Shown: positions 19,494 through 28,797, numbered from the stretch's first letter. The stretch: DNA of 64,000 bases from Sphingomonas sp. A2-49 (GCF_025548555.1 NZ_JAJLPA010000004.1:113072-177071), one strand, 5' to 3'. Program-made: numbers and translations. Notes: generated by a model not told the origin, from the letters alone.

Positions 19494-19643
19494 ATGAGTA
19501 CGCATGTGGAAGACCGGATCGCGGCGCTGGAGCAGGCGGTGAGGGCGCTGTTGCGCTATCTCGACGGCCGCGAGGTCCTGAGCGTCGGCGAGGTGGATGC
19601 CGTATCCGCGATCCTCGGCGAGCGCGACCCGAGCGCGCGCTAG
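19494..19643 (+). CDS. Possible 49-residue helical protein
   Basis: Short open frame beginning ATG at 19494 (weak ribosome site CCAGGT). The product starts MSTHVEDRIAALEQAVRALL and continues with a second helix around VGEVDAVSAIL. The heptad-like spacing of Ile, Leu and Val suggests an amphipathic or coiled-coil helix pair. No family recognised; it lies alone between receptor 2 and the convergent esterase. It could be a chance open frame. Confidence 0.35.
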   Translation: MSTHVEDRIAALEQAVRALLRYLDGREVLSVGEVDAVSAILGERDPSAR

Positions 19644-19677
19644 CGCCCCCGCCCGTCGATCCGGCCGGCCCTGCGCG

Positions 19678-20886
19678 TCAGCGCAGCAGCGCCAGCGGCA
19701 CCGCCGCCGCCATCGCGCGATAGCCGGCCTCGCTCGGATGCAGGCCGTCGCCGCTGTCATAGGCCGGGGCGAGATAGGCGGGGCGTGCGGGATCGCGCAT
19801 CGCCCGGTCGAAATCCACCACCGCGTCGAACCGGCCGGGCGTGCGGATCCACGCGTTGATCGCGCCGCGCATCCGCTCCGACCCCGCATCGGGGTGGTAA
19901 TAGCCGTTGGCCATGAACGGCATCACCGTCCCGCCATAGATGCGGATGCCGCGTTCGTGCGCGCGTGCGATCATCTGTGCATAGGCGCCGGTGACCTGGG
20001 CCACGAGCGCGTCCTGCTCCGCCACGCTTGCGGGCGCGTCGCGTTGCAGGACGCCGATGTCGTTGATCCCCTCCAGCACGATGACGTGGCCGATGCCGGG
20101 TTGCGACAGGACGTCGCGGTCGAACCGCGCGAGCGCGTTCGGCCCCAGCCCGTCGCGCAGGATGCGGTTGCCGCCGATCCCCTGGTTGACGACCGCCACG
20201 CGCCCGCCGAGCCGGCGCGCCAGCGCGTCGGTCCAGCGTGCGTTGGTGTCGGGCCTGACGCCATAGCCGTCGGTGATCGAGTCGCCGAACGCGACGACGC
20301 CGCGCGCCGCGCCGCAGTGCCGCACCTCGATCCCGGCGAGGAAGAACCAGTGTGCGGTCGGCTCGGCCGCCGACAGCGCGGCATCGCCCGCGCGCGCACC
20401 CCTGGCGAGCCAGGAGGTGGCGCGCGAGCCGGGATGCCCGGTCTGCCCCTGCGGATCGTCGGGCAGGTCGAGGCTGACGGCCAGATCCGCGAAGGCGGCG
20501 ACCGGCATCGCCACCGGATCGCTCCACCAGTCGGCGCCGGCGGGGATCAGGACGTCCGGCCGCCCCGCGAAAGTCAGCGCACGCGCATCCGCAGCGACCG
20601 GCGGCGTCCGGCCGCCGGTCACGGTGCGTCCGATCGCGGCGGCGGCGATGCGCAGCGGCTGGTGGCCGAAGGCGTTCGAGAGGCGGACGCGCACCGCGTC
20701 GCCGCCGATGCTGACCCGCGCGACCTGGCGCAGCGTCGCGCCGGCGAGCCGGCCCGCGGCCAGCGCATTGTCGGTGCCGGGCTCCATCTGCGACGAGCCC
20801 CACGTCGCCGCCCACGGACAGGCGGCGGGCGCCGGGGCGGCGGGATGGGCGGCGAGCAACAGCGCGGTCAGCAGGTAGGACGGCAT
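19678..20886 (-). CDS. SGNH/GDSL-type esterase, exported
   Basis: Serine esterase of the SGNH fold, probably removing acetyl groups from xylo-oligosaccharides, given the neighbours. 402 residues with a signal peptide (PSYLLTALLLAAHPAA, cleavage near APA-AC). An N-terminal beta-rich domain of about 190 residues precedes the hydrolase domain. Block I is VVAFGDSITDGYG (catalytic Ser), the Gly block is NQGIGGNRIL, the Asn block is LEGINDIG, and block V is DGLHPSEAGYRAM (catalytic Asp and His). AAGGAA precedes the ATG. It follows GH35 by 21 bp in the manD-GH35-esterase operon. Specificity (acetyl, rhamnogalacturonan or other) is not determinable. Confidence 0.87.
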   Translation of the reverse strand: MPSYLLTALLLAAHPAAPAPAACPWAATWGSSQMEPGTDNALAAGRLAGATLRQVARVSIGGDAVRVRLSNAFGHQPLRIAAAAIGRTVTGGRTPPVAADARALTFAGRPDVLIPAGADWWSDPVAMPVAAFADLAVSLDLPDDPQGQTGHPGSRATSWLARGARAGDAALSAAEPTAHWFFLAGIEVRHCGAARGVVAFGDSITDGYGVRPDTNARWTDALARRLGGRVAVVNQGIGGNRILRDGLGPNALARFDRDVLSQPGIGHVIVLEGINDIGVLQRDAPASVAEQDALVAQVTGAYAQMIARAHERGIRIYGGTVMPFMANGYYHPDAGSERMRGAINAWIRTPGRFDAVVDFDRAMRDPARPAYLAPAYDSGDGLHPSEAGYRAMAAAVPLALLR

Positions 20887-20907
20887 CGTCGAATTCCTTC
20901 GGGCGGT

Positions 20908-22551
20908 TCAGCGGTAACGGTAGAGGCGCACCTTCTGGATGCCCCATTGCCCCGGCGGCAGGCGGATATGGCGGCCCTGATGCGTCTGGTCGCCGTTGAG
21001 CACGCGGCCGCGGACCCAGCGGCCACCGGCATCGAACACGCCCTCCTCGGCGCGCTCGATGCCGACGAGCGGCGGCCCGTCGCCGCTGCCCGCGAACGTG
21101 ACGGTGATCCCCTGCCCGGCGATCAGGAATTCGTCCGGACCGGTGCCGATCACCATGCCGCCATAGCCGGCGGTGTCGGCGGTCATCGCCGGGCGTTCGA
21201 TGTCGGCGAAGGCGACGGTGAAGCGATAGCCGCCGATGCCGCGCACCTGCGGTTCGTAATCGAGCGATTCGTCGTAGCGCTGGCGCGGTTTGAAGCCGGC
21301 GATGCGGTCGCCGCCCTGCGCGGCGAGGATATGCGGTTCGAGCTGGCGCAACACCGCATAGGCGTCGGCGAGCCGCCCAGGCGCATCGTCGACCGAATCG
21401 ATCGCGAAGGGGCCGAAGCCGATCGCGCCGCGCTCGCCGAACGCGTAGAAGGCGTTGGCCGGCACGACCGGATTGTCGGCATTGTGGGCTTCGGGCACGA
21501 ACAGGGGATTGTCGGGCCGCGCGTAGCGATCGACGATCCGGGTGAAATCGGGGAAATAGATGTCGGGCGCGATCAGGTCGATCGCCGGCGCCCCCGCCTT
21601 CCACACGTCGATCAGATGCGGCAGCGGTCCGCCGCTGGGATATTGCCCCGGCGCCCGGCCGGGGCGGTTGAGCGCGACGTTGACGTACATCGGCAGCGGA
21701 TAGGCGGCCTTGCCCGCGCGGGCGAGCGCGTCGGCGAAGCGCGCGTAATGCCACGCGGCGAAAACCTCCGCCGCGGCGTCGCCGTCGCCGAACAGCTCGG
21801 TCCAGCTGCCCTGCGTGCGGGCGCCGCGGTCCGCCCATATCGCCTTCATCTCCGGCACCAGCGTGTCGCGATGCTGCGTCAGATAGGCGGTCAGCGCCGC
21901 CGGCACGGGTTGCGCGAAGGCCGCGTCGGCGGGTGCGGAATGGTCGCGCGCGACCGGCAGCATGCCGATCTCGTTCTCCACCTGCACCATCAGTACGGTG
22001 TTGCGGGTCCCGTCGACCGCCTTCAGATGCGCGAGCATCGCCGCATAGGCGCGCGCTTCGGCACGGATCGTCTCGGCCCCGAAGGTCGACAGGATCTCGA
22101 CCGACGGCCCGTCGGGCAGCGCCGCGCGGGGAAAGCGCGTCTGGTCGCGCTTCACCCAGCCCGGCACGTAGGTGGACATGGAGTTCTTGTAGGCGCCGAA
22201 CCACAGCAGGACGAGCTTCAGGTCCGCGGCGCGCGCGGCGCGCAGCATCGCGTCGAGGCTCGACCAGTCGTAATGTCCCTCGACCGGCTCGATCAGCTCC
22301 CACGACACCGGCGCCAGCACGGTATTGAGGTGCATCGCGCGCAGCTTCGCCCAGTGCGGCGCCATATAGGCGGCGCTGGAGGCGGAGGAATTGCCCAGCT
22401 CGCCCGCAATCAGCAGCATGGGCCTGCCGCCGACGACGAGCTGCGACGTCGTCCCCTGCCGCCGCAGGTACGGCACGTCGGCGCAGGCCGGCGTGGCGAC
22501 CGCGAGCGCCGCCGCCAGCATCAGCGCGGCGCGCGGCGTCACCAGCTCCAT
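20908..22551 (-). CDS. GH35 family glycosidase with DUF5597-type C-terminus
   Basis: Retaining exo-glycosidase related to bacterial GH35 beta-galactosidases such as those of Cellvibrio and Xanthomonas. 547 residues. Signal peptide ([17 protein letters not shown]). The barrel shows MVQVENEIG (acid/base Glu) and LFVPEAHNA (nucleophile Glu). The C-terminal beta domain (from about residue 400) corresponds to the DUF5597 region of this subgroup. ATG at 22551 overlaps the end of manD by 13 bases and has GGAGG upstream, so the two are translationally coupled. In a xylan locus it may remove terminal galactose, or act on another pendant sugar. Confidence 0.88.
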   Translation of the reverse strand: MELVTPRAALMLAAALAVATPACADVPYLRRQGTTSQLVVGGRPMLLIAGELGNSSASSAAYMAPHWAKLRAMHLNTVLAPVSWELIEPVEGHYDWSSLDAMLRAARAADLKLVLLWFGAYKNSMSTYVPGWVKRDQTRFPRAALPDGPSVEILSTFGAETIRAEARAYAAMLAHLKAVDGTRNTVLMVQVENEIGMLPVARDHSAPADAAFAQPVPAALTAYLTQHRDTLVPEMKAIWADRGARTQGSWTELFGDGDAAAEVFAAWHYARFADALARAGKAAYPLPMYVNVALNRPGRAPGQYPSGGPLPHLIDVWKAGAPAIDLIAPDIYFPDFTRIVDRYARPDNPLFVPEAHNADNPVVPANAFYAFGERGAIGFGPFAIDSVDDAPGRLADAYAVLRQLEPHILAAQGGDRIAGFKPRQRYDESLDYEPQVRGIGGYRFTVAFADIERPAMTADTAGYGGMVIGTGPDEFLIAGQGITVTFAGSGDGPPLVGIERAEEGVFDAGGRWVRGRVLNGDQTHQGRHIRLPPGQWGIQKVRLYRYR

Positions 22552-23750
22552 AATGTCCCGTCCTCCAGCCGGTTCACCGGCAGATAGGCGCGGCGATAGG
22601 CGTGGGTCGCCGCGCGCGCCTCGTCGATGTCGACCCCTAGCCCCGGTGCGTCGCCGGGATGCATGCCACCGTCCGCGAACGTATAGGCGTGCGGAAAGAC
22701 CGCGTCGGTGTCCGCGGTGTGCGGCATATGCTCCTGGATGCCGAAATTGGGCACCGAGAGGCCGAAGTGCAGCGCCGCCGCCATCGCCACCGGCGACAGG
22801 TCGGTCGCGCCGTGGCACCCGGTGCGCACCTGATACAGGTCGGCGAGCGCGGCGATGCGGCGCAGGTGGGTGATGCCGCCGGCATGAACCACGGTGGCGC
22901 GGATATAGTCGATCAGCTGGTTCTCGATCAGCTGCTTGGCGTCCCAGATCGAATTGAACACCTCGCCCACCGCGAGCGGCGTCGTCGTGTGCTGGCGGAT
23001 CAGGCGGAATGCGTCCTGATTCTCCGCCGGAGTCGCATCCTCGATCCAGAACGGGCGATAGGGTTCGAGGTCGCGGCCCAGCCGCCCCGCCTCGATCGGG
23101 GTGAGCCGGTGGTGGACGTCGTGGAGCAGGTGGACGTCCCAGCCGAGCGCCTCGCGCGCCGCGGCGAACAGCGCGGGAACGATGCGCAGATAGGCCGCGG
23201 TCGACCAGACGCTTTCCGTCGGCAACGCCGCATCCGCGGGTTCGTAGGTCTGGCCCGGCTTGGCGACGCCATAGGTGGCGGCGAGCCCGGGCACGCCGCA
23301 TTGCAGCCGGATCGCCCTGTAGCCGTCATCGCGACAGCGCAGCGCGGTCGCGATCGTATCCTCTATCGTCGTGCCGTTGGCATGGGCGTAGACGAGGCAG
23401 GACGTGCGGCTCGCCCCGCCGAGTAACTGGTAGACGGGCAGGCCGGCGACCTTTCCCTTGATGTCCCACAGCGCCATGTCGACCGCGGCGATCGCGGTCA
23501 TCGTCACCGGGCCGCGCCGCCAATAGGCGCCCTTGTAGAGATATTGCCAGATGTCCTCGATGCGGTGTGCGTCGCGGCCGATCAGGCAGGGGACGACGTG
23601 ATCGGACAGGTAGCTCGCCACCGACAGTTCGCGACCGTTCAGCGTCGCATCGCCGACGCCGGTGGTGCCGTCGTCGCAGACGAGCTTGAGCGTCACGAAA
23701 TTGCGGTTCGGACAGGTCACGATGACGCGGGCGTCGACGATATGCGGCAC
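22539..23750 (-). CDS. manD: D-mannonate dehydratase, enolase superfamily (ManD type)
   Basis: Dehydrates D-mannonate to 2-keto-3-deoxygluconate in glucuronate catabolism. 403 residues. It matches the characterised Novosphingobium ManD along its length: [48 protein letters not shown], the metal ligands in [18 protein letters not shown] and AVGEVFN, and the C-terminal LEDGTLWSW. The start is GTG at 23750. It heads the operon with GH35 and esterase and is divergent from the GH67 alpha-glucuronidase, which would supply (methyl)glucuronate; this pairing strongly supports a glucuronoxylan role. Some members of the subgroup have low activity and other roles. Confidence 0.88.
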   Translation of the reverse strand: MPHIVDARVIVTCPNRNFVTLKLVCDDGTTGVGDATLNGRELSVASYLSDHVVPCLIGRDAHRIEDIWQYLYKGAYWRRGPVTMTAIAAVDMALWDIKGKVAGLPVYQLLGGASRTSCLVYAHANGTTIEDTIATALRCRDDGYRAIRLQCGVPGLAATYGVAKPGQTYEPADAALPTESVWSTAAYLRIVPALFAAAREALGWDVHLLHDVHHRLTPIEAGRLGRDLEPYRPFWIEDATPAENQDAFRLIRQHTTTPLAVGEVFNSIWDAKQLIENQLIDYIRATVVHAGGITHLRRIAALADLYQVRTGCHGATDLSPVAMAAALHFGLSVPNFGIQEHMPHTADTDAVFPHAYTFADGGMHPGDAPGLGVDIDEARAATHAYRRAYLPVNRLEDGTLWSW

Positions 23751-23860
23751 CGTCAGGACACCTTTGCCGGCACTGCCTGCCCACGGCCGTCACGCCAAAA
23801 TCGGTCGTCCATGTCCCGCTCCCGTCACGGCGGCCGTCTCGCGCGGCTTGCCACTGGATC

Positions 23861-23874
23861 TGATAGCGGTAACA
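23861..23874. promoter_or_regulatory. LacI-type operator between manD and GH67
   Basis: TGATAGCGGTAACA matches every fixed position of the local pattern. It sits between the divergent manD and GH67 starts, 111 and 60 bp away, so one site can control both. Confidence 0.75.
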
Positions 23875-23933
23875 TGATCGCGACGGGACCGACTTGTCAA
23901 TCGGCGAGCGGCGATGACGACGGGAGAGGGTGG

Positions 23934-26003
23934 ATGCGGGTGTTGGCGATGGCGGCGGCGCTGGCCGCACTGGGCTTCGGCCTGGGCGGGGCGGGGGCGG
24001 CGCGCGCGGACGACGGCTACGACCTGTGGCTGCGCCCGCGCGCGCCGGCCGGGACGCCGGCGCAGGTCGCTCGCCGCGGCGACACCGCGACGCTGCGCCT
24101 TGCCGAAGCCGAACTGCGCCGGGCGCTCCCCGCCGGTGCGACGTTGCCGGTCGTGGTCGCGACCGCGGCCGATCCGGCGGTCGTGGCGGCGCGGCTGCCG
24201 CTGACGGGGCTGGGCGACGAAGGGTATCTGGTGCGCGCGGCGACGATCGGCGGCCGGCGGGTGATGCTGGTCGCGGGCCATACCGATCGCGGCGCGCTGT
24301 ACGGCGCATTCGCCCTGATCCGCCACGTCGCGACCGGTGGCGTCGCCGATGCGGCCCTGCTGCGGTCGGCGCCGCGGCTGGCGCTGCGGATGCTGGATCA
24401 CTGGGACAATCTGGATGGCACGGTGGAGCGCGGCTATGCCGGGCAGTCGCTGTGGGACTGGTGGACGCTGCCCGACTTCCGCGATCCCCGCTACACCGAT
24501 TATGCACGCGCCAACGCCTCGATCGGGATCAACGGCACCGTCCTCAACAACGTCAATGCAAAGGCGGACAGCCTGACCGCCCCGTATCTGGCGAAGGCGG
24601 CGGCGCTCGCCGACGTGTTCCGGCCGTGGGGAATCCGCGTCTACCTGTCGGCGCGCTTCTCCGCACCGATCGAGCTCGGCGGGCTGAAGACCGCCGATCC
24701 GCGCGACCCCGCGGTCGCGGGCTGGTGGCGCGCGAAGGCGGACGAGATCTATCGCAGCATCCCCGATTTCGGCGGCTTCCTGGTCAAGGCCAACAGCGAG
24801 GGCCAGCCCGGACCGCGCGACTATGGCGCCAACCATGCCGATGGCGCCAACATGCTCGCCGCGGCGCTGCGCCCGCACGGCGGTCGGGTGATCTGGCGCG
24901 CCTTCGTCTATGCCGAAACCGATCCCGAGGATCGCGCCAAACAGGCCTATAGCGAATTCCGCCCGCTCGACGGCCGCTTTGCCGCCAACGTGCTGGTGCA
25001 GGTGAAGAACGGCGCGATCGACTTCCAGCCGCGCGAACCGTTCCATCCGCTGTTCGGCGCGATGCCGCGCACGCCGATGGTCGCGGAATTCCAGATCACC
25101 AAGGAATATCTCGGCTTCGCGACGCACCTTGCCTATCTCGGCCCGTTGTTTGCCGAAACGCTGCGCGCGCAGACCGGCCGGGGGCGGCAGGACGTCGCCG
25201 ACACGCTGACCGGCATGGCGGGCGTCGCCAACATCGGCCGCGACCGCGACTGGAGCGGATCGACGTTCAACCAGGCCAATTGGTACGCCTTCGGCCGGCT
25301 GGCGTGGGACCCGGACCTGCCCGCGGACCGCATCGCGCGCGAATGGGCGGCGCAGACCTTCGGCACCGATGCACAGGTGATCGCCACCACCAGCGCGATG
25401 ATGGCCGGATCGCGCGAGGCGGTGGTGGATTACACCGGCGCGCTGGGTCTCGCGCACCTGATGGCGACCGGTCACCATTATGGGCCCGGGCCCTGGGTGA
25501 GGGATCTGGCGCGGCCCGAATGGAACCCGGTCTATTACCACCGCGCCGACGCCGCCGGCATCGGTTTCGACCGCACCGCCGCGGGCAGCGACGCGGTGGC
25601 GCAATATGCCGCGCCGGTCGCGCGCGCGCTCGCCCGGCCCGACACCACGCCGGAACGCGAGCTGCTGTGGTTCCATCACGTCGCCTGGGACCGCCGCATG
25701 GCCGACGGGCGGACGCTGTGGGAGGACCTGGTCGCGCATTACGACCGCGGGGTCGGCTATGTCGCGACGATGCGGACGCAATGGGACACGCTGCGCACGA
25801 AGATCGATGCGGACCGCTGGACGAAGACCGCGACCTATCTCGCGGTGCAGCAGCGCGAGGCGCAATGGTGGCGCGACGCCAGCCTCGCCTATTGGATGTC
25901 GGTCAACCACCGCCCGCTGCCCGCCGGCGTCGTGCCGCCGGCACACGATCTGCACTGGTATCGCGCGCAATCCTTCCCGCACGCGCCCGGCAACCCCAAA
26001 TAG
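23934..26003 (+). CDS. GH67 alpha-glucuronidase
   Basis: Releases (4-O-methyl)glucuronic acid from the non-reducing end of aldouronic xylo-oligosaccharides. 689 residues, full length, with signal peptide (VLAMAAALAALGFGLGGAGAA). An N-terminal beta/alpha domain (to about residue 135) is followed by the barrel: GINGTVLNNVNAK, KANSEGQPGPRDYGANHADG, and the carboxylates of QVKNGAIDFQPREP and MVAEFQITKEYLG that match the family's catalytic residues. The C-terminal helical domain carries YYHRADAAGIGFDR. ATG at 23934 follows GGGAGAGGG. Its closest neighbours, the divergent manD-GH35-esterase operon and the shared operator, tie it to glucuronoxylan breakdown. Confidence 0.95.
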   Translation: MRVLAMAAALAALGFGLGGAGAARADDGYDLWLRPRAPAGTPAQVARRGDTATLRLAEAELRRALPAGATLPVVVATAADPAVVAARLPLTGLGDEGYLVRAATIGGRRVMLVAGHTDRGALYGAFALIRHVATGGVADAALLRSAPRLALRMLDHWDNLDGTVERGYAGQSLWDWWTLPDFRDPRYTDYARANASIGINGTVLNNVNAKADSLTAPYLAKAAALADVFRPWGIRVYLSARFSAPIELGGLKTADPRDPAVAGWWRAKADEIYRSIPDFGGFLVKANSEGQPGPRDYGANHADGANMLAAALRPHGGRVIWRAFVYAETDPEDRAKQAYSEFRPLDGRFAANVLVQVKNGAIDFQPREPFHPLFGAMPRTPMVAEFQITKEYLGFATHLAYLGPLFAETLRAQTGRGRQDVADTLTGMAGVANIGRDRDWSGSTFNQANWYAFGRLAWDPDLPADRIAREWAAQTFGTDAQVIATTSAMMAGSREAVVDYTGALGLAHLMATGHHYGPGPWVRDLARPEWNPVYYHRADAAGIGFDRTAAGSDAVAQYAAPVARALARPDTTPERELLWFHHVAWDRRMADGRTLWEDLVAHYDRGVGYVATMRTQWDTLRTKIDADRWTKTATYLAVQQREAQWWRDASLAYWMSVNHRPLPAGVVPPAHDLHWYRAQSFPHAPGNPK

Positions 26004-26028
26004 GCGCGCGGCGTGCGGGGGCGGGTCG

Positions 26029-26427
26029 TCAGCGCCGATACTCGGCGTCGGACACCGGCTCCAGCCATGTGACGTTGGTCCCGTCGACGCTTTCGGTGAT
26101 CGCGATGTGTGTCATGCCGGTGTCGATCGTGGCGCCGTGCCAGTGCTTCTCGCCCGCCGCGAAGAACACGGTGTCGCCGGGCACGATGTCCTCGACCGGG
26201 CCGCCGACGCATTGCGCCCAGCCGCGGCCGGCGATCACGATGATGGTCTGTCCGGCGGGATGCGTGTGCCAGACCGTGCGCGCGCCGGGCGCGAAGGTGA
26301 CGGTCGCGGTGCCGACCCGGCTGGGCGGCTCGGTCGTGCCCGGATTGTCGATCCGCACGGTGCCGGTGAAATAGTCCGGGGTCTTGCCCGGCATCGACGG
26401 GGCGGCGGCGTTCCTGGTGATCTTCAT
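26029..26427 (-). CDS. Small cupin, hydroxynitrile-lyase-like
   Basis: A 132-residue single-domain cupin. It resembles the manganese-dependent cupin hydroxynitrile lyase of Granulicella: FTGTVRID near the start, TVWHTHPAGQTIIV (His-His-Gln metal ligands), GWAQ, PGDTVFFAAGEKHWHG (fourth His) and a C-terminal DAEYRR. Many such proteins in bacteria are annotated as carboxymuconolactone-decarboxylase-like or quercetin-dioxygenase-like cupins and their natural reaction is unknown. No signal peptide. It lies 62 bp after the chemoreceptor gene on the same strand and converges on GH67. A cyanohydrin substrate in this setting is not implied. Confidence 0.78.
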   Translation of the reverse strand: MKITRNAAAPSMPGKTPDYFTGTVRIDNPGTTEPPSRVGTATVTFAPGARTVWHTHPAGQTIIVIAGRGWAQCVGGPVEDIVPGDTVFFAAGEKHWHGATIDTGMTHIAITESVDGTNVTWLEPVSDAEYRR

Positions 26428-26489
26428 GGCGGAGCGATCCTGATCGGGGTCGGCTGCCAACGCGCGACCGCGCCGATCCTCTCCATCGC

Positions 26490-27851
26490 CTATCCCGCGA
26501 CGCGTGCGGCGAAGGCGTCGGCGCTCGCCTGCAACGCGCGCAGCCGGTCGTCGAGCCGGTCGAAGCCGTGGCCGACGTCGTCGACCACCGTGGTGACGGT
26601 GGCGATGTCGCCGTGGATCGCGGCGATCGTCGCCGACATCGCATCGGCGGCCTGAGCCGTGTCGTCTAGCGACGTGGTGATCGTCGCCACGGTCGTCGCC
26701 TGTGCCCCCATCGCCAGGCGGATGCGGCCGGCCGAACCCTGCACGTCGTCCACCGTGAGCTTGATCGACGCATTGTGATCGACGGTCGCGCGCGTCGCGC
26801 GTTCGATCGCGGCGATCTTCAACGCAACGTCCTCCGTCGCGGCGGCGGTCTGGTGCGCGAGGGCCTTCACCTCCTGCGCCACCACCGCGAAGCCGCGGCC
26901 CGCGGAGCCCGCATGCACCGCCTCGATCGTGGCGTTGAGCGCCAGCAGGTTCGTCTGCTTGGCGATCTGGCGGATCAGCGCCAGGATCGAATTGATCGAT
27001 CCCACCTGTTCGAACAGCGTCTGCGAGATGACGACCGCCTCGTTCGCCTGCGTGCCGGCCCGTTCCGCGACCGCCGCCGCGCGTTCGACCTCGTCGCGCG
27101 TCTGGCCGATCGCACGGATCAGGTCCGCGGCGAGCGAGGCGGCGTCGCGCATCGTCCCCGCCGACCGTTCGGCCGCGGTCGCGACGTCGGATGCCTTGTG
27201 CCGGACGCCGCGTACCGCCCGGGCGCTGGCCCCGGTCTGATCGCGCAGTGCATGCCCCTCCCCGCCCGCGGTCGTCACCAGTTCGGCGATGCCGCCGCGA
27301 AAGACGGTCGCAAGGGCGTTGCGTTCCCGGCGTGCCGCGTCGCCCAGATAGGCGGCATGGATCGTCGCATAGACGTCGCATTCCAGCGTCCGCAGCCGGA
27401 ACAGGAAATCGGTCACCTCGCCGCGCTCTTCCAGGGACAAGTCCAGCCTGCCGCACACCAAGTTCAGCATCAGCAACGCGTTGCTGTTGCCCATGGCGAG
27501 CATGCGGGTCAGCGATATGCCGGCGGCATAGGCGACGCCGATCCGCACCACCCCGCGCCGGACCCAGCCGACATCGGTCAGGTCGCAGAAGCGCCGGCGC
27601 AGCTGGTCGACCCCGCGCGCGACCAGCGCTTCGCGATCCTCGTCGCCGCCAGCCGGGAAGACGCGGAACCAGCCGTCGACCTGCGCCGCCGCGACGCGTC
27701 GCGCGTCCCCGTGCCCATCCGCGTCGAGCAGCGACCAGACGCGGCGTGCGATCGCATGGTCGTGCGCGGTGAATGCGAACAGGCGCAGCCGCTCGCCCAG
27801 ATCGATGGCGGCGACGACATCGTCGATTGGAAAGTCGCTGTCCTGCGGCAT
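26490..27851 (-). CDS. Soluble methyl-accepting chemotaxis protein with globin-sensor-like N-terminus
   Basis: Cytoplasmic chemoreceptor of about 453 residues with no transmembrane segment. The C-terminal half is a methyl-accepting signalling domain: [36 protein letters not shown], with long coiled-coil flanks. The N-terminal 165 or so residues are all-helical and laid out like globin-coupled sensors ([21 protein letters not shown], then [15 protein letters not shown]), but the place where a haem-binding His would be expected reads VAY. ATG at 27851 is preferred over GTG 27866, which directly abuts the ribosome-site-like AGAGG. It probably senses a cytoplasmic or redox cue; the ligand is unknown. 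Confidence 0.8.
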   Translation of the reverse strand: MPQDSDFPIDDVVAAIDLGERLRLFAFTAHDHAIARRVWSLLDADGHGDARRVAAAQVDGWFRVFPAGGDEDREALVARGVDQLRRRFCDLTDVGWVRRGVVRIGVAYAAGISLTRMLAMGNSNALLMLNLVCGRLDLSLEERGEVTDFLFRLRTLECDVYATIHAAYLGDAARRERNALATVFRGGIAELVTTAGGEGHALRDQTGASARAVRGVRHKASDVATAAERSAGTMRDAASLAADLIRAIGQTRDEVERAAAVAERAGTQANEAVVISQTLFEQVGSINSILALIRQIAKQTNLLALNATIEAVHAGSAGRGFAVVAQEVKALAHQTAAATEDVALKIAAIERATRATVDHNASIKLTVDDVQGSAGRIRLAMGAQATTVATITTSLDDTAQAADAMSATIAAIHGDIATVTTVVDDVGHGFDRLDDRLRALQASADAFAARVAG

Positions 27852-27948
27852 CAGCTTGCGGCGCACCTCTTGCCCCGCGGACTAGCCGATGCGGGTTAAG
27901 GGCGCGTTGACGGTGCGCCTGACGCCGCTGGCGATGACGCGATGCGCC

Positions 27949-28671
27949 CTACGCCGGGCGGGCGCTCGCCCCGTCCCTGCGCAGCCATTGCACGCCCTCG
28001 TCGATGACCGTCAGCATCGCGCGCGCCGCGCCGGCGGCATCGCCGGCCGCGACCGCGTCGGCGACATCCCGATGCCGACGGACGATCGTCGCGATCGTGT
28101 CGGCCCCGGGCGGCGCGGTCAGCGACAGCGATGCGTCCAGCGCCGTCTCGACCACGCTCGCGAACGACCGGAACAGCGGGTTGCCCGATGCGGCCCCCAG
28201 CGCGACGTGGAACCGCAGGTCGGCCTGCGCAAAGGCGTGCCGGTTGACGCCCGCCGCGGCCATCGCGTCGAGCGCGGCCCGCATCTCGTCGATCTGTGCG
28301 GGCGACGCCCGTTCCGCCGCCAGCGCGGCCGCGGCGGGTTCGACCGCGCGGCGCATCTGCGTCAATTGGTCCATGAAGGCGGCATCCAGCCCGACGCGCA
28401 CGCGCCACGACAACAGGTCGACGTCGAACCAGGCCCAGCGTTCGGGCGGCAGCACGAGCGTGCCGACCCGGCTCTTGGCCGCCACCAGTCCCTTGGCGGT
28501 CAGCGTCTTGGTGACCTCGCGCATCATCACGCGCGACACGCCGAACCGGTCGAACATCTCCTCGACCGACGGCATGCGGCTGCCCTGCGGCCGTTGGCCG
28601 GAGATGATCTCGCATGCGAGGATACCGGCGACCTCATCATGTCCGACGTGGATCGTACCGCTGTCCCGCAT
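27949..28671 (-). CDS. GntR-family regulator, FCD (FadR) subgroup
   Basis: Transcription factor of 240 residues. The winged helix is near residues 10-75 (GSRMPSVEEMFDRFGVSRVM, then VTKTLTAKGLVAAKSRVGT), followed by the all-helical FCD ligand domain from about 95 (QMRRAVEPAAAALAAERA; ADLRFHVALGAASGNPLFRS; RRHRDVADAVAAGD). FCD members commonly respond to uronates, aldonates or other carboxylic acids, which agrees with the nearby hexuronate-type porter and KdgD. The gene follows receptor 3 on the same strand after 126 bp. A palindrome at 28676 lies just before its start and may be an autoregulatory site. Confidence 0.87.
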   Translation of the reverse strand: MRDSGTIHVGHDEVAGILACEIISGQRPQGSRMPSVEEMFDRFGVSRVMMREVTKTLTAKGLVAAKSRVGTLVLPPERWAWFDVDLLSWRVRVGLDAAFMDQLTQMRRAVEPAAAALAAERASPAQIDEMRAALDAMAAAGVNRHAFAQADLRFHVALGAASGNPLFRSFASVVETALDASLSLTAPPGADTIATIVRRHRDVADAVAAGDAAGAARAMLTVIDEGVQWLRRDGASARPA

Positions 28672-28675
28672 ATCG

Positions 28676-28689
28676 TGGGTCTAGGCCCA
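28676..28689. promoter_or_regulatory. Palindrome at the GntR gene start
   Basis: TGGGTCTAGGCCCA, arms TGGG and CCCA around a CTAG centre with one mismatched pair, 5 bp upstream of the GntR ATG. Its position suggests self-regulation, but no second copy was found near receptor 3 or the porter. Confidence 0.4.
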
Positions 28690-28756
28690 TACCTCCCCAT
28701 CGTTCAAGCGATACACGCGCAATCCCAATCGCTTGGCGCGAGCCCGAACGCGCCGT

Positions 28757-28791
28757 GGCGGGGGGCGGACCCAGCAACACCCGCCCCCGCC
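28757..28791 (-). terminator. Possible terminator after receptor 3
   Basis: GGCGGGGG on the left pairs with CCCCCGCC on the right, with an extended GC-rich imperfect stem and an AACA-containing loop, 7 bp past the receptor stop codon. There is no T-run on the minus strand. Confidence 0.4.
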
Positions 28792-28797
28792 GACCGG

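Noticed and set aside
20912..20925. CGGTAACGGTAGAG, resembling the LacI operator
   Set aside because: It lies inside the coding end of GH35 (Arg-Tyr-Arg-Tyr-Arg codons) and mismatches three fixed positions; chance similarity.
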